NCBI GenBank assembly: GCA_007570785.1
Contig: ML661900.1
Coordinates: 3,569,126 to 3,633,125 of the forward strand
Direction of reading: 5' to 3'
From: Antilocapra americana
Lineage: Eukaryota; Chordata; Mammalia; Artiodactyla; Antilocapridae
DNA length: 64,000 nt
The notes under the pieces are model-generated. The model was not told the DNA's origin. It ran no database searches and saw only the letters and a program-made list of their open reading frames with translations. Of this stretch, positions 12,548 to 22,180 are shown in pieces. The position numbers and the translations under genes are program-made. How positions within the stretch are numbered: the first letter of the stretch is position 1; each line of letters begins with the position of its first letter.

Positions 12548-13000
12548 AATAAAGTGGTAGCACTAATACAGTATACTAACGCATATATATGGAATTTAGA
12601 AAGATGGTAACGATAACCCTGTATGCGAGACAGCAAAAGAAGCAGATGTATAGAACAGTCAGTCTTTTGGACTCTATGGGAGAGGGCGAGGGCGGGATGA
12701 TATGGGACAATGGCATTGAAACATGTAAATTATCACATGGGAAATCAATCGCCAGCCCAGGTTTGATACTTGATACAGGGTGCTCAGGGCTGGTGCACCG
12801 GGATGACCCAGAGAGATGGAATTGGGAGGGAGGTGGGAGGGGGGTTCTGGAAGGGAAACACATGTATACCCATGGCAGATTCATGTCAATGTATGGCAAA
12901 ACCAACACGATAATGTAAAGAAAAAAAAATAATTAATTAAATTAAAAATAAATAAATATAAAATAAAAAGAAAGAAAAAAAAATAAAGTGGTAGCACTAA
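12548..13000 (+). mobile_element. Young L1-BT 3' UTR insertion with 19-bp target duplication
   Basis: Heavily 5'-truncated L1-BT: it starts in ATACAGTATACTAACGCATA and passes through the G-rich 3' UTR (GGGAGGGAGGTGGGAGGGGG). It ends in an A-rich tail. The exact repeat AATAAAGTGGTAGCACTAA stands at 12548-12566 and again at 12982-13000, so the inserted part is 12567-12981. The overlapping open frames of about 110 codons on both strands (12576-12918) are only 3' UTR sequence. Confidence 0.95.
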
Positions 13001-15200
13001 CTTATCACAAACAGTATATAAGCATTCCCATTGCTCTAGATCTTTGCTGATATTTGGTTTTTTCCGCGTTTAATTTTTTTGCCATTCTGATAGGTGACTC
13101 ACAGTATAACACCAAATTTTTAAATTAGATTTTCATGGTTATTAAAGAGATTGACTATCTTTGCATTTATTTACTGGCTATTTAAATTTCTCCTTTGGAA
13201 TGCCATTCTCTTGACCATTTTCCTATCGGGTTGCTGTTGGGGTTTTTCTTTCCTCATGAATTTGTAGGAATTCCTTATATGCTCTGGATACCCTTCTTTG
13301 TGAGTTGTACATTCTTGTGAGTCTTCTCCCATTCTGTTTCTTTTTTACTCTTTTCTTTCCCTGGAGTCTCTTGATGAATAAAAGTTTCTATTTTAATGTA
13401 AATTTATCAACACCTTCCTTTATGGTTATTGTCTTTTTTGTACTTTTCTTATCTAGGCAAAACCCCAAAGTCAAGAAAACATTCTTCTGTTATTTCCCAA
13501 TTTTTTTTTTTCGTTTACATTTAGGTCAATCTAGAATTTTTTGTTTATGATGTGAGTTAAGGTCAAGTTTCAGTTTTTAAAAATAAGGATATTTAATCAC
13601 CATAGCATCATTCACAAAATAGACCATACTTTCTCCTAATGCTTCACTCCACCTCCTTTTTCCATATATACATAAACAAGTCCCTCACATGCCATGCATC
13701 AAGCATATACATTAGAATAGGACTGTTTAGATTTTTCTTTTTCTCCATCTTTGCTCCAATAGCACACCATCTTAATTTCTGCAGCTTTAAATAAGAGATT
13801 TGAAAAAATCTAATCTATGAACATGACAGATTTACTCTCACATACTTCTTTTGATGACATCATAATACAATTGATTTTTATACACTCTCCTTGTATCTAG
13901 TAGCTTTGTTAAACTTGTTCAATAGTTTATGATATCAGCTATGCTTTTTTTGGGGCAGACACAATTTGTTAGATTAGGAAATTCCATTCTGTTCCTGGTT
14001 TACCATCATGAATTGCTTTGGTGATGAATTTATCAAATGCTTTTTAACTGCATCTATTGAGATGATCTTTTTCTTCTATTAATACAAGCTATAACTGATA
14101 TTCCAACAATAATCTAGATTTGCATACCTTGAATAAATCTAGCTTTGTTGTTACATATTACTCATTTAACATATTGCATGATTTAGTTTGCAAAAATTTG
14201 CTTAGGAAATTTGAATCCAGGCTCATGAAGGAGATTGGCTTGCTCTATGATTTTCTTCAATTTTACTATGATGTCTGTGGACTGTGGATTTCTTTTTAAT
14301 TTACCCTGCTTGAATTTTATTTGGTTTCATGAATCTGTGGATTGAGCTATAAATTTTAGAAAGTTCTAAATGATAATGACTTCAAATAATGTTTCTACTC
14401 CTCTCCATCTGAATAACTATACATGTATTAGGCATTTCACTATATAATGTATGCCTTTTACACTCTTCTCTATATTTTCCATATCTTCTCTCCATGCTTC
14501 AGTCAGGATTCTTTCCTATGACCTATCTTACAGTACACAAATTCTCTCTCCAGTTGGTTTATTCTGTTTTTTCATCTACAATTTTTGATACAAAAACATT
14601 CAGTTCTCAAATTTCTTTCAGATGCACTATACTTTTTTAAAAAAACGAATACTTATATTCTTGAACACAGTAAGCATAGTTCTAGAGTCGCTATTTATTT
14701 GTTTCTATTGATTTTTATCCATGCTGTCTTGCCTTCTATATGCTTAATTATCTTTCTCTGCCAGAAAATATATTTTAAAATCACTTTATTGAAATAATTT
14801 GAGGCTTAGGTTGATTATCATAATATCTTCCTCCAGAGTAGATTTTCTGTTTGCTTTGGTTAGGTACCTGCAGGTGTGATTCCAGATCACTTTCCTGTTT
14901 TTTTTTCAATGATCAGGATTTTCCCAGCCACCCAGATGGTTCGATCGTTAGCTGCAGTCCGTGCAGTGACTGGCACACTTTCCGTTTACCCTCTCTTAGT
15001 TCCGTCCTTTAAAGTCTCAACCCAAAACATGGACTTTTTGCCACTGTGTTAGCATGAGAGTCCCATATGTGAATGTTTTTCTTCCGCCAGTTCTGCAATA
15101 TTATTAAAAGTACGACTCAGCTTCTCATCCAACTTTTTTGGATCACCAACTATACCCAGCCCAAAAATGCTGGGGATCTTGGATAGATCTTGGATCAGTA
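13001..15200 (-). mobile_element. Old L1M LINE, minus strand, part 2
   Basis: Reverse-complement L1M text: TTTAATTTTTTTGCCATTCTG, TTCCTTATATGCTCTGGATA and CTGCATCTATTGAGATGATC, then ORF1-side text with CTCTCTCCAGTTGG. Confidence falls after about 14850; the region to 15200 is assigned only by continuity. Confidence 0.6.
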
Positions 15201-17104
15201 ATTCTTTACTACTCTATTAGCAGTTCGGAACCAGCTTACATTTTATTTAGCCTTATTAACTGTCATCAGTGAGAAGACTCTTCTGAATTACCTCCTCTGT
15301 ACGATTGCTAGGTCCATAACTGCAGATATTTCCTATCCTGTCTTTTATTTCCTAACACATTAAACACACAGTTTTATGATCTACGACTAGTATTTACAAA
15401 GTCTTGCAGTTCTACTTTCTGCTTGAGCTTACTCATAATGACTTATCTACTTCTGTGGTTGTATTTCGACTGTGGCCACTTGTCCTCATAAAATTACTTC
15501 ACAAAAATGTCTTGAGGCCGAGGATAAAGGTGTCTTCTTCCAATTAGGATTTGCATTTCTTCCTGCCAGGTTCCTAAGGGATGCTACTAATCAATCTGGG
15601 ACTACTTTAAACTCAATTCAACATCTAAAATAATATGGGTGGTGTGAATTTGGACTGCAAATCTACTCCAGGGCTGGATTATGGTTATACCTTCTGTACT
15701 ATGCTGAGGCACTTTCTTTGTAGTTTCTGAGGGCAGGTGAGACAGTTCATGATTATGTCAGGGTGTAGGCTATGGTGGCTTTAATCCTTGTGAAGAGAAA
15801 ATCTCCTATTAGATTTCATACTTTAAGCAGCCGTTTGTGGAGCAGTTTGTTAAAAAGCAGAATGCACGCAACAAAGCTTACAAATGTCTTATTTCTGAAT
15901 GGAATCAGAGAACCTAAGAAGCCAGAAGGAACATGAGTCACACAGTAAGTACTAAAATACCCAGATCTCCTTAGTCTCCAAATCTCTTTGTGATAGGAGC
16001 ACTTTTGCGTTTCACTGTTAGCCCTAAAACAGCTCTCAGAACTTCAGAAAAATTATCTAAGGGAAAATGCCGAAGCAGTAACAGAAAGCATCAGTGTGTT
16101 GAGGTCTAAACTAAGAGGACAAAGACCTCAAGATTAATCTCTCACCATTCCTTAGTGAGTGCTTGCCCAAGTTCCACCAGTCCCACCCCTGTCATTTCAA
16201 GGCTGTTTTCAAATTCTTCACTGGGTACTTGGCTTTGGCGCTAATGATTTTGTTACTCCAGGCAGTTTTCCAAACAAAAAAGAATGGTTATTTATAATTC
16301 CTAGACTGAAATCATAAATACCATCAGCTGAATTACACTGAAATGTCAGTATAACACTATGAACAGGATTTCACATAAAGTGTGTCTGTCTTGGCAAAGT
16401 AAAAAGGATTTTAGTTCTAAAAGTTGCAAAAGGATCTTATTGTAGGTAAGTTTAGACTCTTAGGTGGTCTTGCAGTGTATACTCTGAGGACAATTTTACA
16501 GCAAGGTTCCTGACACAGACCATTTAGACTGGGAGCCAGACAACATTTTTCTCCCTCAAATTATAAGGAATCAGTGGTATTCCGGTAAATTGCCCCTTTG
16601 TGAATGAAATAACTTACTTAGATTTTCATACTGAATACCTTACACAGATCATTTTACTTTTTACTCAAAAATTCTGTGACTACTTCAATCTAAAACAATA
16701 TTCGTAAGATGAAGTTTACATGGTAGTATCTTCAAGCAATGCCTTTTATTTCAAAGTATAAGTACCCTTTTTAAAAAACAAAAAGAAAATAATCAGTATC
16801 TGCTAATTTTAAAATAATTAGATTTCCCCAAGGCATATAAATCCTCTAAACATTCCATCTAGTACATGCTGGACAACTACCAGTTTCTGAGCTCTCTCAT
16901 ACTTTGAAAAGGGCATGTTATACAAAAGAACTGACTCCATGGGGCTCTGTTGTCATGTCACAGTGAGTACGCTGCTTTCAGTTCCTAAAGAGGATTGCTG
17001 TTTGATGCCAAAATGCAGCTGAGCGCTGTCTTGTCAAGTTGGTTATATATATGACTGAAAACCCAGTACTTCTGCCCCGCGGCATACTGCCTAGAAGAGA
17101 GCAA
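15201..17104. other. Intron sequence, nothing recognised
   Basis: Mixed-composition intron. I see no exon, no RNA gene and no repeat that I can name. Confidence 0.5.
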
Positions 17105-17106
17105 GC

Positions 17107-17272
17107 TCTCAAAGTATAGTCCTTGGACCAGCAGCATCAATGTCACTTGGGAACTTACTGGAAATACAAATTCTTGGGACCCACTCCAGATCTACTGAAT
17201 CAGAAATCCAAGGTGTTTTAACAAGTCCTCTAGGTGATTCTGATGCAGACTAAAGTCTGAGGCTCTTTTCCT
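17107..17272 (+). mobile_element. MER5A (hAT-Charlie) DNA transposon remnant
   Basis: The text follows the MER5A consensus closely: TCTCAAAGTATAGTCCTTGG, ACCAGCAGCATCAATGTCAC, CTACTGAATCAGAAATCC and AGGTGATTCTGATGCAGAC. It is non-autonomous and old. Confidence 0.85.
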
Positions 17273-17364
17273 GCTTTAGAGAAATTCTTCTTAAATTGTT
17301 CTAATACAGAAATTGTTTGAGCAGCACTGCCCCTTACCTCTCTCCCTCTCTCCAATCATCCCCG

Positions 17365-17368
<4 letters not shown>

Positions 17369-17406
<38 letters not shown>

Positions 17407-17416
17407 NNNNNNNNNN

Positions 17417-17455
<39 letters not shown>
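17369..17455. repeat. (AC)n microsatellite interrupted by a 10-N gap
   Basis: A pure AC/CA run extends on both sides of ten Ns at 17407-17416. The Ns mark unresolved length in the assembly. The frame of repeated HT residues that reads through it is meaningless. Confidence 0.98.
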
Positions 17456-17456
<1 letters not shown>

Positions 17457-18706
17457 CCAATCCTGAAAATGAATATCTATTGTCAGGAGAATGATATAAA
17501 AACTGTATTACTAACACAATGTAGTACTCACTATATGATAGAGAAAATAAATGAAAAATAGCTATATTTATAAGCTTAAATAAAACTTAGAGCCATAATT
17601 TTGACTGAACAAAATCAAGAAGTCTGCAGTATAATATTTTATAAAGGCTAAATACAAGCAAAACAAAATAATTTATTAATTAAATATACATTTATGTGAT
17701 AAATCAATAACACTATTTTTATAAAACAAAGAAAGGATACCCCTTTAATTCTATACAGTATTTCCTGAAAGGGAGCAGAAGCAGGAGGATAGGGTGAGGA
17801 AGGAATCCAGTGGGAACTATAAATAATAAATATACTGGGATCAACTTAGTTCTTGGGTTAGTCATGAGATCATAACCCATTGCATTTATGTAATTTTTAT
17901 TATTACATTCTTTCATATATATAAAATACTACACAATATGGTTTAAACCTATAAAACAAAAATTGCAGCTAATAAACAAAGATGAACATTACCTTAAACA
18001 AAAAAATTACAAACCACCTAAGTGATATAAATTGTATAAATTGTGATATGTTCATTCAGTTAAAAAGAATTTACAAGGCATGATAAAATATTTATGATAA
18101 AATTAGCAAGATAAAATACTGTAAAAATGTACAGTAAAGTATTAGAAAAAACAATAAAATGTCAATAGTGGATATTACAGGGAGTTTTATTTCTTCTTTC
18201 TTCCTTTAAAACTTTCTATAGTGAATAATAAATACTTTTAAAACCATTAAGGATTTTTTAAACTGTCACTGAAACATTTAATGACTGTAAGTCATTAAAG
18301 AAAACTATCAAATCTTCTATTGGAAACAGGAAGGAAACTGGTGTTTTGTGAAAATCTGTGATTTATGAGCTTTATAATTCAAAGTCTTACATTTTCTGCC
18401 ATAAAACTGTATATCTTTATTACTCTGATTCTATTTAAAATAGAATGTCATGTTAGGAAAAATATGACTGAAAAAACCACAACGTGAAGAATGTATTTTT
18501 GCCATAGAGGACTTCAGTTAAGACAACTAAAAACAATTTCAATATCATTAAGAACAAAAAGAAAAAATATCCACCAACGGTTGAATGGCTTTTGGAAACA
18601 CCAAAGAAACACATACACTTAAGAGTTTGCCTTGTTGTCCCATGGCCCATCATAGTAAGAAAGAAACATAAAGATTATGGCCAGAGGCCAGAGATGAGTT
18701 ACATAC
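17456..18706. other. Intron sequence beyond the SCAPER donor, nothing recognised
   Basis: AT-rich sequence directly downstream (in the sense of SCAPER) of the 127-nt exon. No further exon or repeat was recognised. Confidence 0.5.
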
Positions 18707-18833
18707 CTCTTTTTCCAATATTCTAGCAACCTCACCAAGGGTCCGATCTAAAGCAGAAACCTTATTGCTTGCCCATGAGCCACTGTCTTGTACTTGTAGT
18801 TGTTTTAGAAGATCTTTGGCTAACCGCTGAAGC
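18707..18833 (-). CDS. SCAPER: SCAPER coding exon, 127 nt (third of three in window)
   Basis: On the minus strand a T-rich tract ending TATCCAAG leads into the exon at 18833, and the donor is GAG followed by GTATGT at 18706-18701. The first base G completes the lysine codon begun by AA in the 66-nt exon, and 42 full codons follow. The peptide begins LQRLAKDLLKQLQVQDSG and ends TLGEVARILEKE, a helical, heptad-like segment. It is nearly identical to human SCAPER as remembered, with a few conservative changes (for example V to L, N to S, IT to VA). The next exon should begin within the residues that follow LEKE; I did not find it between 1 and 18706, so that intron is at least 18.7 kb long. No frameshift or stop is present. 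Confidence 0.92.
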
Positions 18834-19371
18834 CTTGGATACAAAATAAAAGAGAAGAATGACATGAATGAATTAGACTACAATATTTCAGTTTCCAGAA
18901 CACTTTTAAACAAAAGTTACTTTCATTATTACATTAGAAACTGCTTCATAGAGTACCTACGGAAAAGAAAACCAAATCATTCCTAAGGCTGGTATTACTC
19001 TATATTCACAAACACCAATCTAGTCTTTGTGACACAAAACTGACCTAGAGGCCAGTACTGTTCATCCACGGGATCAGCTGGAGCAGTTGCTGCCATCACT
19101 TTCTGCGTCACTCTTACACTAGAACAGACTTGATGATGGGCAACGGTCAGAGGGTGATGGCAGAGAAAATGAGGAGAGGAGCCTGAGCAAGTTTTTATAC
19201 TTTGCTGTAAATCTTTAAGGTAATTATAAGCACTGTACATTCTCAAAATGTCAAATTCCCCATGTTCCAGTTCATAAGCAATTTGGGGACCTCCTGTCAC
19301 TGCTGATGTCATTTAGACAACACAGTATTTGCTTTTATTTGCTTTTCACCAAGCATAACACATAACACACC
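18834..19371. other. Intron with an unexplained 105-codon minus frame
   Basis: This lies directly upstream of the 127-nt SCAPER exon. A minus frame at 18995-19312 begins MTSAVTGGPQIAYELEHG and ends in a stop. I recognise no family in it and it has no convincing splice donor, so I do not call it a gene. Confidence 0.4.
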
Positions 19372-19372
19372 T

Positions 19373-19582
19373 GGGGCGTCCCAGATGGCTCCAGTGGTAA
19401 AGACCCCACTTGCCAATGCAGGAGACATAAGAGATGTGGATTCGATCCTAGGTCGGGAAGATCCCCTGGAGGAGGGCATAGTAATCCTTTCCTGGAGAAT
19501 CCCGTGGACAGAGGAGCCTGGCAGGCTATAGTCCATGGGGTCGCAGAGAGTTAGACACGACTGAAGTGACTTAGCATGCACA
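19373..19582 (+). mobile_element. Bov-tA SINE, plus strand
   Basis: Head GTCCCAGATGGCTCCAGTGG, middle GGAAGATCCCCTGGAGGAGG, and a BovB-derived tail (AGACACGACTGAAGTGACTT) followed by AGCATGCAC. The minus frame at 19309-19581 is its shadow. Confidence 0.93.
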
Positions 19583-20575
19583 AAAGTAACATGTATTTCA
19601 TAGGATTCTTTAGTAAGGGGACTGCACTAGTATTTCTTCGAAGCCCTTACTCATTCTGTTTCACAGTCCTCATTCTTTGAGCAATCTTCTTCTTCTATCC
19701 TGTTATTCATCTGAGCATCCTACCAGCTGACACTCACCAGATACCATCCTAGATCTCTCCATTTCCCCCCATATGCCATTTCCCTGTTACCCTACTTCCA
19801 TTTTTATCTATGACTGATTCCATGGGCCTTCATTATAATCACTTCCGTGTAAACGTGTATAATCACTTCCCTCTCTGTTGTTCTGTTACTCCTACAGCTA
19901 ATCCCAGTTATGATAACAATCACCAACGTTTGTTTAGTGGGCCAGGCATCCCTCTAGGTGCCCTGCAAACATTAATTTAGCTGGATTAGCAAATACCTGC
20001 CAGCCGTTTCCATTTATGATACTGAGAAAAACTCATACCGTACAAAAGATTGGCATGACTCTGGCTTCAGAATGTTACTAGTAAGTCTGTCCAAGTCTGC
20101 TCACTCTCACGCTCTTCCATGAGGACGTCTACATATACTGCCCCACCTCCTCATAATTCCACTCTTTCCCTTCTCCCCCTTGCTTTCATATAAGAAGAGT
20201 TTACATTTCACAGAGAAAACGGAAGCTACAGGAACAAGGAAATCCTTACTTTCTGCCCAAAATCTGTAAGCCTGTGAGCATTTCACCCATCCTCTCCTTT
20301 ATTTCTCCTATTATAATCAAGGAAGATGGATTCCTCCCATGCAGGGCTAATCTTACCACACTGGCTCTATATGCATGAGGTCTTTCTGGATCTAAATCCT
20401 GTTTTCTCTGCTTCAATGTCTTTGCAAACGCTCTTTTATCCATTCCTTCTAAAACACTTCCCCCACCTCCAGATTATCTAGAAAAATTCTACTCTTCCCT
20501 AAGTTCCTAGCTCAAACACTGCTTTCTCTGACCTATTCCTTCAAGTCACTATCACAAATCTCTCTCACGCAGAGA
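19583..20575 (+). mobile_element. Probable L2 LINE remnants (best at 20400-20570)
   Basis: TTCTAAAACACTTCCCCCACC, then AACACTGCTTTCTCTGACC and TTCCTTCAAGTCACTATC, follow the order of an L2 3' region. The earlier part, 19660-20150, is only loosely L2-like. No gene was seen in this stretch. Confidence 0.45.
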
Positions 20576-20599
20576 CTGACAACAGGATTTTTGGTAATG

Positions 20600-20717
20600 A
20601 TGGGAATGTTCCATAACTATTATGTACAACCTGGTGGCTGCTGGCCAAATGTACCCATTGTGCACTTGAAAGACAGTATGACTGCAGAACTTTTTAAATA
20701 AATTAGCCATTTTATTT
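20600..20717. mobile_element. hAT-type palindromic element, left part
   Basis: TGGTGGCTGCTGGCCAAATG and TTGTGCACTTGAAAGACAG resemble a hAT (Charlie-group) element whose two ends are near-palindromic. The matching other half appears at 21370-21430. Family name uncertain. Confidence 0.5.
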
Positions 20718-20930
20718 CATTTATTTTTGGTTGTACAGGGTCTTCGCTGCAGTGTGTAGGCTTCCCCTAGTGGCAGCGAGCGAGGGCTACTCTCTAGTTG
20801 CAGTGCCAACGCTTCTCCCTGTGATGGCTTCTCTTGTTTCTAAGCAGGGTCTCCAGGACTTCAAAAAGATGCAGCACGCAGGCTTAGCAGTTGCGGCTCA
20901 CGGGCCCTAGAGTGAAGGCGTTTCAGTATG
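20718..20930 (-). mobile_element. CHR-type SINE, minus strand
   Basis: Reverse-complement CHR text: GGTTGTACAGGGTCTTCGCTG, AGGGCTACTCTCTAGTTGC, GATGGCTTCTCTTGTTTC and CTTAGCAGTTGCGGCTCACG. It is inserted into the hAT element. Confidence 0.75.
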
Positions 20931-20940
20931 AAGAACTAAT

Positions 20941-21369
20941 TTAACTTAATTTTTTTTAATTTTATTTTTAAAAATTTTCTTTACTTTATTGTGTTGGTTT
21001 TGCCATACAATGACATGAAACCGCCATGGGTTTACATATGCTCCCCCTCCAGAACCCCCCTCCCTCCTCCCTCCCGATTCCCTCCCCCTGGGACATCTCG
21101 GTGCACCAGCCCCAAGCATCAAGCCTGGGCTGGCGATTGACTTCACATATGATAATTAACATGTTTCAATGCCATTCTCCCATATCATCCCACCCTTGCC
21201 CTCTTCCACAGAGTCCACGAACTGGAGCCTATTATCCAGAGTGAAGTAAGCCAGAAGGAAAAACAACAATACAGTATACTAACGCATATATATGGAATTC
21301 AGAAAGATGGTAATGAGAACCCTGCATGCGAGACAGCAAAAGGAACACAGATGTATTAACTTAATTTTT
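20941..21369 (-). mobile_element. L1-BT 3' end with 5' inversion (twin priming), 14-bp target duplication
   Basis: From the left, a T-rich tail and the L1-BT 3' UTR in reverse (C-rich run near 21050-21088) continue to about 21223. The orientation then flips, and 21224-21355 reads forward as the adjoining upstream part (TGGAGCCTATTATCCAGAG, GTATACTAACGCATATATAT, ending in CAGATGTA). Compared with the intact copy at 62539-63606, only about ten bases are missing at the switch. TTAACTTAATTTTT stands on both sides (20941-20954 and 21356-21369). This is the signature of an inverted 5' end made by twin priming. Confidence 0.92.
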
Positions 21370-21430
21370 AAAAGTTAAACAGCCGTATGTGGCTAGAAGC
21401 TATCATACTGAATGGTGCAGAAGCACAATA
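21370..21430. mobile_element. hAT-type palindromic element, right part
   Basis: AGCCGTATGTGGCTAGAAGC and ATCATACTGAATGG complement the left part at 20600-20717. The element was split by the CHR SINE and then by the L1-BT insertion. Confidence 0.5.
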
Positions 21431-21574
21431 TTAACTTTATGAGAGGGCTGTTATTGAACCATTCACCATCTTATCCATAGCACTGTTAGATAAGTACACT
21501 CTAGAAGTACTGATGTACAGCCTAAGAAGAAATTTCTTCTTTATACTAATCTTAGTAGTATTCATAACCTCATA

Positions 21575-21760
21575 TGTTACAAAATACTTTCATGTACATG
21601 ATCTTATTTGTCCTCTGAAAAACATTATCCACCCCTGTTTGCATGCTAGGGCTTAGGAAGATGAGGTGACTTTCCCAAGGCTTCACGGCTAGTAAATGCA
21701 CTACTGGAACTAGGAACCTAGTTTCATCTTCAGATTTCATACTTGTCTCCACACCATATT
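21575..21760 (-). mobile_element. MIR SINE remnant, minus strand
   Basis: Order of a reverse MIR: ATGATCTTATTTGTCCTC, then GGAAGATGAGGTGACTTTCC, CAAGGCTTCACGGCTAG and AGGAACCTAGTTTC. Old copy. Confidence 0.55.
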
Positions 21761-21929
21761 AGTCAGTTCAATAAGAAAATTTTATTCACAAATGAATAAT
21801 ATCCTAGAACACAATTTCATCTATTTATATAAAAATGTTTTAATTTCTCAAAGAATACAATAGCAACTGCAGTTCAAAAAGGTACTTGTGAACTCCAGTT
21901 TAAATCTAAGCTCTCCATATGGAATTTAC

Positions 21930-22180
21930 TTAGATAAGTCACAGAAGGAATACAAACTCTAAAATCAGAAATACCTATGCTTAAATTCTGATTTTATGTA
22001 AACCGTGGGGAGGTTATTTAAATACTCAATCTTAATTTCTTCAACTTAAAAGTGGAGATTATATATACATACATTTTTTTCTTTAGAGCTTTTAAAGATT
22101 AGAGATAATTAATGTAATGTACCTAACACCATTCACTAAAGTAGACACTGAATAAATAATCAATAAATAATCAACTATTA
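21930..22180 (+). mobile_element. MIR SINE remnant, plus strand
   Basis: TTAAATTCTGATTTTATG, GGTTATTTAAATACTCAATC, AACTTAAAAGTGGAGATTAT and CACTGAATAAATAATCAATA follow the MIR order. Diverged. Confidence 0.55.

Noticed and set aside
12576..12918. Overlapping open frames of about 110 codons on both strands
   Set aside because: They fall entirely in the L1-BT 3' UTR, whose low stop density is a composition effect.
17313..17561. Frame rich in alternating H and T with undetermined residues
   Set aside because: Translation of an AC microsatellite across an N gap.
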